Assembly: GCF_900128505.1 (NCBI RefSeq)
Contig: NZ_LT669940.1
Span: 620,962 to 684,961, forward strand
Direction of reading: 5' to 3'
DNA from: Parabacteroides timonensis
GTDB lineage: Bacteria > Bacteroidota > Bacteroidia > Bacteroidales > Tannerellaceae
Length of the DNA stretch: 64,000 nucleotides
Position numbers and translations under genes: made by a program
Shown: positions 25,411 to 33,479 of the stretch, in pieces
Position numbering within the stretch: the first letter of the stretch is position 1
Layout: each line of letters opens with the position of its first letter
The notes under the pieces: generated by a model
What the model was told of the DNA's origin: nothing
Databases searched by the model: none
What the model saw: the letters and a program-made list of their open reading frames with translations, nothing else

Positions 25411-27447
25411 ATGAAACACATTCTTATTGGTTTACTATTGGTTCTTTGCAGTACATTAACCTTTGCTTCCCGCAAAGAGATACTTTTAAATAACGACTGG
25501 AACTTCCGTTTCTCGCATCAGGTGCAGCGCAACAGTGGCCAGCGGGTCGATCTCCCTCATACCTGGAATAGCGGTGATGCCCTTATCGGAACACAGGATT
25601 ATTACCGGGGTATGGGAAATTACGATAAAAAGCTTTTTATTAAGCCCGAATGGGAGGGCAAACGTCTGTTTCTCCGTTTTGAAGGCGTCAATACGATTGC
25701 TACTGTTTTCGTTAATTCAGTTTGTTTGGGGGAACATCGTGGTGGTTATGGTGCTTTTGTGTTTGAGATAACCGATCATGTAAAATATGGGGCTGAAAAC
25801 GAAATCCTCGTGAAAGTAAACAATGCCTTGCAACTGGATATTATGCCATTAGTAGGCGATTTCAATTTCTACGGAGGTATCTATCGTGATGTAAACCTGA
25901 TTATCACCGATCCCGTAAATATATCGCTGACCGATTATGCTTCTCCGGGTGTTTATCTTATACAGAATAATGTCACGAAGGAACAGGCAGAAGTGCGGGC
26001 GAAAGTCCTGCTGTCGAACAGTTCGTCGGTCGACACACCGGTAAAAGTAAATGTAAAGATACTGGATGGCGATAAAATTGTGCAGCAACAGGATATGAAC
26101 GTAACAGTAGGAGCCAACCAGATACATACGACCGGTTTCGACTTTACCATAAAGAATCCCCACCTGTGGAACGGTCGGAAAGATCCGTTCATGTATCGTA
26201 CGGAAGTAACTTTGATGGCTGACGGAAAACAGATCGACAAGGTAGTACAGCTGCTTGGTCTGCGTTTCTATCATGTGGATGCGGAAAAAGGTTTCTTCCT
26301 AAATGGAGAACATTTGAAACTGCATGGCGTATGTCGTCATCAGGATCGTGCCGAAAGAGGGAATGCTCTGTATAAGGAACATCATGAAGAGGATGCTGCA
26401 ATTATCGCTGAAATGGGAACCAACGCTATTCGGTTGGCACATTATCCGCAGGCTACTTATTTCTATAATCTGATGGATAAATATGGTATCGTAACCTGGG
26501 CGGAAATACCGTTTATCGGTCCGGGCGGTTATCTTGACAGAGGTTATAACGATCTGCCTGCTTTTCGTGCAAACGGTAAAGAACAGTTGAAGGAACTGAT
26601 CCGTCAGCATTATAACCACCCTTCGATCTGTTTCTGGGGATTATTCAACGAACTGAAGACTATCGGTGACAACCCGATCGAATATATCAAGGAACTGAAC
26701 GAGCTGGCTCACCAGGAAGATCCGACACGTCCGACTACCGCTGCTAGCTTCCTGTCTTACGATAGTGACATCAGTAAGATTACCGATGTGATTGCCTGGA
26801 ACCAGTATTTCGGTTGGTATGGTGGCTCCCCTTCCGATATGGGAAAATGGTTGGATGCCAATCATAAAGCACATCCGGAATATAAGATAGCTATCAGTGA
26901 ATATGGGGCAGGGGCCAGCATCTATCATCAGCAGGACTCAGTGAAGCCAGGTGAGGCTTCAGGTTGGTGGCATCCCGAGAATTTCCAGACGTTCTATCAT
27001 CAGGGAAACTGGGAAGCTATTGCCGAACGCCCGTTCGTATGGGGTTCCTTTATCTGGAACTTGTTTGATTTCGGGGCAGCCCATCGTACGGAAGGCGATC
27101 GTCCGGGTATCAACGACAAAGGTCTGGTAACTTTCGACCGTAAAGTGAAAAAGGATGCTTTTTATTATTATAAAGCGAACTGGAACAAAGACGATAAATT
27201 CGTTTATATCGCTAATCGCCGCCACCGTGATCGGACAACCAGGGTAACTGATATTATGGTATTCTCCAATCTACCGGAAGTGGAATTGTTTGTGAACGGA
27301 AAAAGCGTAGGTAAGCAAACACCGGATAATTATGCCACTTTTGTGTGGAAAGGTGTAAGTCTGGCAGACGGTGAAAACACAGTCGAGGCACATGCTGTAC
27401 AGAAGAAAAACAGTATGTCCGATCAGGTGGTCTGGACTTGTAAATAG
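25411..27447 (+). CDS. GH2-family secreted glycosidase (beta-galactosidase/beta-glucuronidase-like)
   Basis: A 678-residue retaining glycosidase. The ATG at 25411, 25 bases after the -7 box, starts a signal peptide (MKHILIGLLLVLCSTLTFAS). Domains: jelly roll (LPHTWNSGDALIGTQDYYRG), immunoglobulin-like sandwich, TIM barrel. The acid/base is E414 in WGLFNELKTI and the nucleophile E497 in ISEYGAGAS. Activity could be on beta-galactosides or beta-glucuronides; with a neighbouring lyase and unsaturated glucuronyl hydrolase, the substrate is probably an acidic polysaccharide fragment. The promoter carries the direct repeats shared across this locus. Confidence 0.85.
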   Translation: MKHILIGLLLVLCSTLTFASRKEILLNNDWNFRFSHQVQRNSGQRVDLPHTWNSGDALIGTQDYYRGMGNYDKKLFIKPEWEGKRLFLRFEGVNTIATVFVNSVCLGEHRGGYGAFVFEITDHVKYGAENEILVKVNNALQLDIMPLVGDFNFYGGIYRDVNLIITDPVNISLTDYASPGVYLIQNNVTKEQAEVRAKVLLSNSSSVDTPVKVNVKILDGDKIVQQQDMNVTVGANQIHTTGFDFTIKNPHLWNGRKDPFMYRTEVTLMADGKQIDKVVQLLGLRFYHVDAEKGFFLNGEHLKLHGVCRHQDRAERGNALYKEHHEEDAAIIAEMGTNAIRLAHYPQATYFYNLMDKYGIVTWAEIPFIGPGGYLDRGYNDLPAFRANGKEQLKELIRQHYNHPSICFWGLFNELKTIGDNPIEYIKELNELAHQEDPTRPTTAASFLSYDSDISKITDVIAWNQYFGWYGGSPSDMGKWLDANHKAHPEYKIAISEYGAGASIYHQQDSVKPGEASGWWHPENFQTFYHQGNWEAIAERPFVWGSFIWNLFDFGAAHRTEGDRPGINDKGLVTFDRKVKKDAFYYYKANWNKDDKFVYIANRRHRDRTTRVTDIMVFSNLPEVELFVNGKSVGKQTPDNYATFVWKGVSLADGENTVEAHAVQKKNSMSDQVVWTCK

Positions 27448-27540
27448 GAGCTTGTTTTCTACTTATATGATATCCGGATCACAAAAATGGATGGATCGAT
27501 AGATTTGTAGAGAACACTTTAATGATTGTAAATGCTTGAG

Positions 27541-27580
27541 GAGTAAGGTGTCAGTAGATTGATGCCTTACTCTTTTTTTA
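27541..27580 (+). terminator. Terminator downstream of the GH2 gene
   Basis: GAGTAAGG (27541-27548) pairs with CCTTACTC (27565-27572), followed by seven T. It insulates the GH2 transcript from the inverted-repeat-bounded segment that begins 11 bases later. Confidence 0.8.
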
Positions 27581-27640
27581 TAGAATGTATATAGTTCTGA
27601 GTGAACTATGTTCTTTCGGCAGAGTCGAACATAACAGACG

Positions 27641-27708
27641 CAAAAATAGGCTCTTGTTGGGTTTGCGGACACACAATTTAGTCTGATTGATGTGCACCAA
27701 TTGTCCAC
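27641..27708 (-). promoter_or_regulatory. Candidate HTCS-controlled susC promoter, currently pointing away from susC
   Basis: Read on the minus strand: GGACAATTGGTGC (starting at 27706), AGACTAAATTGTGT (starting at 27684), then TATTTTTG at 27648-27641. The GAC-to-GAC distance is 22 bp and the second GAC to -7 box distance is 35 bp, exactly as at the GH2 and lyase promoters. In the present orientation it transcribes toward the GH2 terminator. Confidence 0.78.
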
Positions 27709-28022
27709 AAATAGAGTTTTAACATAACAAATAATCGTATCTTTCTTCTTAGTAATCTGTTGTATAAGCCGTTTTAAGGTTAATAATTCGCAGCTAATGC
27801 TTCTTTGTTGTTTTTTTCTACCGGCATTTGGCTACAGGGTAGAAAATATGACCTGTTTTTATCCCCAAATCACCTTTCCGACCTTTTGCTTTCAACCGCT
27901 TAAGATATACGAACCATTTGACTTTTCTAAGAAATACTTTCTTTTCTTCTCTTTTTTTTGAGTTGTATTATCCTGAACCATCAACGATTAAAACAATGCG
28001 GACATTATGAATATTTAGAGAT

Positions 28023-28052
28023 AAAGGTCTCTTCGAAAATTAGAGAACCTTT
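28023..28052. other. Imperfect hairpin inside the candidate invertible segment
   Basis: AAAGGTCTCT and AGAGAACCTTT can pair with one bulged base around a 9-base loop. There is no T-run on either side, so it is not a typical terminator. It lies close to the right-hand recombination site. Confidence 0.4.
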
Positions 28053-28205
28053 CGATCGATATACAGAAACAAACCGGATTAAGTTCACTCAGAACTATTT
28101 CTCTTTTTGCATGTGGCGGACCAAACAAAGAGTATGTACTCCAATATTTGACCGGTATTGGTGTGCGCAAACACAATTTATTCATTAACTAAATCTGGTG
28201 TTATT

Positions 28206-31200
28206 ATGACAAAGGATTTTAATCGTTTTTATTTATCAAAGATGTTTATGGGAGCCACTATGCTCCTAACATCGGTAGGAATGGCCTCGGCCGATCCTGC
28301 AAATCCGGGGATAGAAGTTCCGGTAACCGATGTCCTGATCGCTTTGCCACAACAAGCGAGAAAGACAGTAACCGGAACAGTTGAAGACGCCATGGGCCCG
28401 ATTGCCGGTGCCAACATTGTAGAAAAGGGAACAACGAATGGGACCATTACCGACATGGACGGTAAGTTTACTTTAGATGTCTCTCCGAATGCCATTTTGG
28501 TAGTATCCTTTATCGGCTACATTGAGCAGCAGATCCCAGTGGGAAACCAAACCTCTTTTACTATTCAGATTAAGGAAGACTCACAAGCTTTGGATGAAGT
28601 AGTTGTGGTTGGTTACGGTACACAGAAGAAAGTCAACCTGACCGGTTCCGTGTCTTCCGTCGATTTTGCCGATCAGGCTTTATCGCGTCCTATTACAAAT
28701 GTGTCGAATGCATTGGCCGGTTTGAGTGCAGGTGTGCAGGTGATGCAAAGTTCCGGACAGCCGGGTAGCGACGGTTCAAAGATCCGTATTCGTGGTGTCG
28801 GAACGCTTAACAATCAGGACCCATTAGTGTTGATCGATGGTGTGGAAGGTGCTATGGACCTTGTTAATCCGCAAGATATCGAGTCAATCTCTGTGTTGAA
28901 GGATGCTGCTTCTTCTTCTATTTATGGATCACGTGCTGCGAACGGAGTTGTTTTGATCACAACTAAAAAAGGAAAAGCAGGAAAGTTGTCTGTATCCTAT
29001 TCAGGACGTATCTCTTATGCGCAGCCAACTAACCTGATTGATCAGGTGACCAACTATGCCGACTATATGGAATGGCTGAATGAGTCGTTTGAGAATATCG
29101 GACAGCCGAATCATTTTGCTCAGAGCACGATCGATCTGTGGCGTGAAAAATCAAAAGATCCGAACGGATTGAATGAACACGGGGTTCCCAATTATATCGC
29201 TTATCCGAATACCGACTGGCAGGATGCCTTGTTCGGACACGGTTTGATTAACGATCATAATGTATCTGTGAACGGAGGAACCGAGAAATTGCGTATCTTG
29301 ATGTCTGCCGGTTATCTGGATAATCCGGGGTTGGTCGACCAAACCGGTATCAGGAAATATTCCTTGCGTGCCAATATAGAAGCGGATGTTACAAAATGGT
29401 TGACTGTGGGAACCCGTACATTTGCATCTCAGGAGGATAAAGATGCGGGAAACTTCGATAATGCCAACAACTTCCTGCGTCAGACAACTCCCGGTCTGTA
29501 TCCGGAATGGAACGGACAGTATGGTTATCCGGAAGCGCCGGAAGAAAGTGCGACAGCTAACAGTATCCTGGCCTTCCTTAATGCACAGGATGGTAAAAAG
29601 CAGAAGACAAACTTCAATACTACTTTGTATTCGCGTATTTCTCCGATAAAAGGATTGTCATGGGATTTTAACCTGAACTACAAACGGTATTGGGAAGACA
29701 ACCAAACCTGGACGAATCCGTATGAAAAGGTTAAGTTTAGTGATGGAACGATCATGTCACCGGCTACGGAACCCTCTGAAATGAGTACTTATTTCTATAA
29801 CCGTGCGGATTACAGTTATACCCTGCAGAACATTTTGCGCTATAATATAACGCTTAACAAGGATCATGACCTGGGTGCATTGGTGGGTTATGAAGAGTAC
29901 TATTACAAACGTGATACCCGTAGTGCGAACAAGAAAGGGCTGATCGACTCAAGCATTCATACACCCGGATCGGCGACAGAAATGGTAAGTGTGGGTGGTG
30001 GAGCGTTCGATCGTGCCAGCCGTTCATTCTTCGGTCGTATTAATTATGCATATAAATCCAGATACCTGTTCGAAGCAAACCTGCGTCATGATGGGAATGC
30101 CCGTTATCACCGCGATTACCGTTGGGGTACTTTCCCCTCTTTCTCTGCCGCTTGGCGTATTTCGGAAGAAAGCTTCATGCTGAATACCAAAAACTGGTTG
30201 GATAACCTGAAGCTCCGTGTATCTTACGGTTCCGTAGGTAACAACGGTGGTGACGATGTGGGAGAATATGAATATCAGTCTACTTACGGCGGTAGTAAAT
30301 ATCCGTTCGGTGGAAAATTGATATCCGGTCTGGCTTCTACTTCCATTGCCAATTCCATGTTGTCGTGGGAAACGTCTAAAATGACCAATGTCGGTATCGA
30401 CCTGAATGCGTTGAACAACCGTCTGTCTTTTACGATGGATGCGTTTGTTAAGAATACGACAGGTATCTTGTTTACACCTTCTATCTATTTGACAGCAGGT
30501 AATAAGGGGGCTCCCCGTAAGAACATTGCGGAAATGAGTACCAAAGGTGTCGAACTGTCGCTAGGATGGAAAGACCAGATCGAAGAAGTCAGCTATTCCG
30601 TTAGCGGGAACTTTTCTTACACGCCTAATAAGATAAAGAAATATAAAGGAGAATTGGTGGCCGGTTATGATGAAAACGGCGAATGGAAGAGTAATATCGG
30701 GGATGTAGCTTCCAGTACTTCCGCTGTTAATCCGGTTATTGAAGATCGCATCATGAAGGAATACTATGTTCGTAATCCTTATAAAGGTTCCGGAAAAGGA
30801 TATGCAGCCGACGGAGTGAACGGTGGTCCGACAGATGGTATGATCCGTACGGAAAGCGATATGGAGTGGATGAAAGCCATGATCGATGCCGGTCATACTT
30901 TCATGCCGAATAAAACGATTTCCAAAGATAAGATCTGGTATGGTGACTATATTTATGCCGATGCCAATGGCGACGGTATCTACGGCGGTTCGGACGATAA
31001 AGAGTTTCAGGGTGTATCTTCCGATCCGAAATACAACTTCGGTTTGCAGATGTCAGCAGCCTGGAGAGGGTTCGATATTTCGATGAACTGGGCAGGTGCT
31101 GCCGGCTTTAAGTTATATTGGGGTGCTTCTACCGGTTATAATTCGCCGACTACCCGTGTAGGTGTGGCTTTGGGTACTGATATTGCCAACGACCACTATT

Positions 31201-31532
31201 TCTATAACCCGGAAAACCCGTCAGACCCGCGCACAAACCTGTATGCTCAATATGGTCGTCTGGTGAACGGTGAAAGTGGTTATCAGAATGTTGAAACATC
31301 TTCTTTGTATCTGTTCAACGGTAATTACCTGAAATTAAAGAACCTTACTTTCGGTTATACCTTGCCGGCCCATATCTCCAAGAAGATTTTTACGGATAAC
31401 CTTCGTGTATATGTTTCTATTGAAAACGTATTCAATATAACGAAGTATCCGGGTCAGGATCCTGAACTGGGAGCATATCCGGAATATACTTCATTGAGAC
31501 AATTTGCATTTGGTGCTAACATTTCATTTTAA
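28206..31532 (+). CDS. SusC/RagA TonB-dependent glycan transporter (no STN domain)
   Basis: A 1108-residue outer-membrane importer. The ATG at 28206 is chosen over an in-frame GTG at 28158 because it begins the signal peptide (YLSKMFMGATMLLTSVGMASA). Order: carboxypeptidase-regulatory-like domain (KTVTGTVEDAMGPIAGANI), DEVVVVGYGTQKKVN, plug (IRGVGTLNNQDPLVLIDGVE, SRAANGVVLITTKKG), barrel ending FAFGANISF. Unlike the SusC at 9258 it lacks an STN domain, as expected for a locus controlled by a hybrid two-component sensor. Its promoter appears to be the inverted one within 27591-28098, so import could be phase-variable. Confidence 0.95.
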   Translation: MTKDFNRFYLSKMFMGATMLLTSVGMASADPANPGIEVPVTDVLIALPQQARKTVTGTVEDAMGPIAGANIVEKGTTNGTITDMDGKFTLDVSPNAILVVSFIGYIEQQIPVGNQTSFTIQIKEDSQALDEVVVVGYGTQKKVNLTGSVSSVDFADQALSRPITNVSNALAGLSAGVQVMQSSGQPGSDGSKIRIRGVGTLNNQDPLVLIDGVEGAMDLVNPQDIESISVLKDAASSSIYGSRAANGVVLITTKKGKAGKLSVSYSGRISYAQPTNLIDQVTNYADYMEWLNESFENIGQPNHFAQSTIDLWREKSKDPNGLNEHGVPNYIAYPNTDWQDALFGHGLINDHNVSVNGGTEKLRILMSAGYLDNPGLVDQTGIRKYSLRANIEADVTKWLTVGTRTFASQEDKDAGNFDNANNFLRQTTPGLYPEWNGQYGYPEAPEESATANSILAFLNAQDGKKQKTNFNTTLYSRISPIKGLSWDFNLNYKRYWEDNQTWTNPYEKVKFSDGTIMSPATEPSEMSTYFYNRADYSYTLQNILRYNITLNKDHDLGALVGYEEYYYKRDTRSANKKGLIDSSIHTPGSATEMVSVGGGAFDRASRSFFGRINYAYKSRYLFEANLRHDGNARYHRDYRWGTFPSFSAAWRISEESFMLNTKNWLDNLKLRVSYGSVGNNGGDDVGEYEYQSTYGGSKYPFGGKLISGLASTSIANSMLSWETSKMTNVGIDLNALNNRLSFTMDAFVKNTTGILFTPSIYLTAGNKGAPRKNIAEMSTKGVELSLGWKDQIEEVSYSVSGNFSYTPNKIKKYKGELVAGYDENGEWKSNIGDVASSTSAVNPVIEDRIMKEYYVRNPYKGSGKGYAADGVNGGPTDGMIRTESDMEWMKAMIDAGHTFMPNKTISKDKIWYGDYIYADANGDGIYGGSDDKEFQGVSSDPKYNFGLQMSAAWRGFDISMNWAGAAGFKLYWGASTGYNSPTTRVGVALGTDIANDHYFYNPENPSDPRTNLYAQYGRLVNGESGYQNVETSSLYLFNGNYLKLKNLTFGYTLPAHISKKIFTDNLRVYVSIENVFNITKYPGQDPELGAYPEYTSLRQFAFGANISF

Positions 31533-31545
31533 AGCGTAGAGAGTT

Positions 31546-33297
31546 ATGAAATTAATAAAGAATATTTGTTTATTAGGCGCTTCTATCGCTCTGCTGACAG
31601 GGTGTAACAGCGACTTGATGGATTTGACCCCGTACGACTCGATTGCGTCCGGAAACATGTGGACGACAGAGAACCTGGCCGATATGGGAGTTACAGGCAT
31701 TTATAATGTGCTTCGTTCCGAGAACGTAGCCGGCGACCTGCATAAATTCGACAGTTATGGTGTTTCGGCCGATTACCGTGATGGAAATTACTCCTTATTA
31801 AGAGGTAATGCGACAACCGGCGACGGACAGTTCTCCGGTTACTGGAAAATCAATTACGAAGGGATCAGCCGCTGTAATGATGCGATAACCAATTTACCGA
31901 AGGCTCCATTGTCGGAGTCGAAGCTTGCTCGTTTGACAGCAGAGTCCAAGTTCATGCGTGCCTTCTTCTATTATCGGTTGAATATGATGTATAAAGGTGT
32001 TCCTTTGTATCTGGAGCCGGCCGAACTGGATGAACTGGTGAAAGGACGTAATACGGAAGCCGAAGTATGGGCTCAGGTCATTACCGATTTGACGGATGCG
32101 ATCAATACAGCAGATCTGCCGGATAAGTATGCTACCGGTGATGCCGCTTATGGGCGTGTAACTAAAGGTGCCGCTTATGCTCTGCGTGGAAAAGTATATA
32201 TGTGGATGAGCGAATGGGCGAAAGCGGAAGCCGACCTGCGTAAAGTGGGTGATCTGGGATACGGATTATTCCAGGGGGAATATAAGCAACTGTTCAAGGA
32301 AGCCAATGAGCAATGTGAGGAGATGATTTTCTCCCTGCAATGTATCGGTGAAAGCGGATACGGTAATAACTTCTCTTTCCGCTATGGTACACGTAGTTCT
32401 TTCGGTTCCTGTTGGAATACCTATCTGGTAAGCACAGACTTTGTTGAGACATACGAATGTGCGGATGGAAAGCCGTTCAACTGGGATGATTTTATACCGG
32501 GGTATAATGCGATGGATCCGGCAAAAAGATCTGTTTATTTCCTGCGTGATGAGATGACGGATGCCGAAAAGGCAAAAATGACGGAGGACGGAGCCGATCT
32601 GTCTAAATACCTGGCAACAGGCAACGAAGCCCGTATCAAAACCGCTTATGAAAACCGTGACCCTCGTTTGATGGCAACTATCATTACTCCGTATGCACAG
32701 TATTTCGGAGCCAATGGTGCGACATCCTATACCTATACGCTTCGTTGGCCGTACAGAGGCTTTGATACAGCCGATCCGTTCGACCTGAAGACAGATACTA
32801 ACAACCGTTATTACTATCTGTTCCGTAAGTTTGTGGCTGAAGGTGCTTCGGAAATTCCAAACCGTGAGTATTCCCCGATCGATATACCTATTATCCGTTA
32901 TGCCGATGTCGCATTGTCGCTGGCTGAATGTCTGAATGAACAGGGTAAAACGAGTGAAGCGATCGAGTGGGTGAATAAGGTTCGTGCCCGTGCCGGTGTT
33001 GCCCTATTGAACAGTAATCAGTATACGCAGGTTTCCGGTCAGGATAATATGCGCAATCGCATCCGTAACGAACGTCGTTGGGAATTTGCCGGCGAAGGTG
33101 TTAATTTCTTTGATGAAATGCGTTGGAAGACCTGGCACGAAACCAAGTTTAAGAGTGGAGCTGGCTTGAAGCAGATCTGGGGTTCTATGCAGGCTTCCTA
33201 TTCATGGGGTGGTGATTACCTCTACAACTGGGCTATTCCTAGATCTGAAATTCAGATGAACAATAATCTGACTCAGAATAGTGGTTGGATAGATTGA
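31546..33297 (+). CDS. SusD/RagB-family glycan-binding lipoprotein
   Basis: A 583-residue surface lipoprotein with a lipobox ending at Cys20 (ALLTGC), 13 bases after susC. SusD features include TAESKFMRAFFYYRLNMMYKG, the central TPR helices, and the carboxyl IIRYADVALSLAECLNEQGK followed by RNERRWEFAGEGVNFFDEMRW. It captures the polysaccharide at the cell surface and closes the SusC channel. It would be switched together with susC. Confidence 0.95.
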   Translation: MKLIKNICLLGASIALLTGCNSDLMDLTPYDSIASGNMWTTENLADMGVTGIYNVLRSENVAGDLHKFDSYGVSADYRDGNYSLLRGNATTGDGQFSGYWKINYEGISRCNDAITNLPKAPLSESKLARLTAESKFMRAFFYYRLNMMYKGVPLYLEPAELDELVKGRNTEAEVWAQVITDLTDAINTADLPDKYATGDAAYGRVTKGAAYALRGKVYMWMSEWAKAEADLRKVGDLGYGLFQGEYKQLFKEANEQCEEMIFSLQCIGESGYGNNFSFRYGTRSSFGSCWNTYLVSTDFVETYECADGKPFNWDDFIPGYNAMDPAKRSVYFLRDEMTDAEKAKMTEDGADLSKYLATGNEARIKTAYENRDPRLMATIITPYAQYFGANGATSYTYTLRWPYRGFDTADPFDLKTDTNNRYYYLFRKFVAEGASEIPNREYSPIDIPIIRYADVALSLAECLNEQGKTSEAIEWVNKVRARAGVALLNSNQYTQVSGQDNMRNRIRNERRWEFAGEGVNFFDEMRWKTWHETKFKSGAGLKQIWGSMQASYSWGGDYLYNWAIPRSEIQMNNNLTQNSGWID

Positions 33298-33389
33298 TTT
33301 TATTCTTCTGATATATATTAATGGAGGTCTTGACAATGAATCTAACGGTTCAAAGTTAAGGCCTTCTTTATTCCTTAAACACCTTGTTC

Positions 33390-33456
33390 TGGACAATAGA
33401 TGCCTATGAATTGGACAAAAAGCCCTATTCTTTTATGATTTATCTTTCTATTTTTG
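33390..33456 (+). promoter_or_regulatory. Candidate HTCS-controlled promoter of the lyase-GH88 operon
   Basis: TGGACAATAGATGCC (33390-33404) and TGGACAAAAAGCCC (33412-33425) have GAC at 33392 and 33414, 22 bp apart. The -7 box TATTTTTG at 33449-33456 starts 35 bp after the second GAC. This matches the geometry at 25320-25385 and 27641-27708. Confidence 0.75.
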
Positions 33457-33479
33457 TCAAAGAGATTAATACAATACCT

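Larger units (their letters stand above)
27591..28098. promoter_or_regulatory. Candidate invertible promoter segment upstream of susC (OFF orientation)
   Basis: A perfect 17-bp inverted repeat, ATAGTTCTGAGTGAACT at 27591-27607 and its reverse complement at 28082-28098, bounds 474 bp. Each arm is itself AGTTC-N5-GAACT, with spacer TGAGT in one arm and ACTCA in the other, so the arms are in true inverted orientation. From memory, this core matches a consensus reported for invertible regions of Bacteroides fragilis. The segment contains no gene but holds a complete promoter on the minus strand at 27641-27708. Inversion would move its -7 box to about 28041-28048, pointing at susC. Confidence 0.8.

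Noticed and set aside
27736..27745. Plus-strand susC promoter at GTATCTTTC
   Set aside because: It lacks the G of TAnnTTTG, has no 22-bp direct repeats in front and is about 460 bp from the gene. The minus-strand site matches the sister promoters exactly.
28143..28150. AATATTTG as a fixed susC promoter outside the segment
   Set aside because: One mismatch at a key position and no -33 element at proper distance. It remains the best alternative if the inversion model fails.
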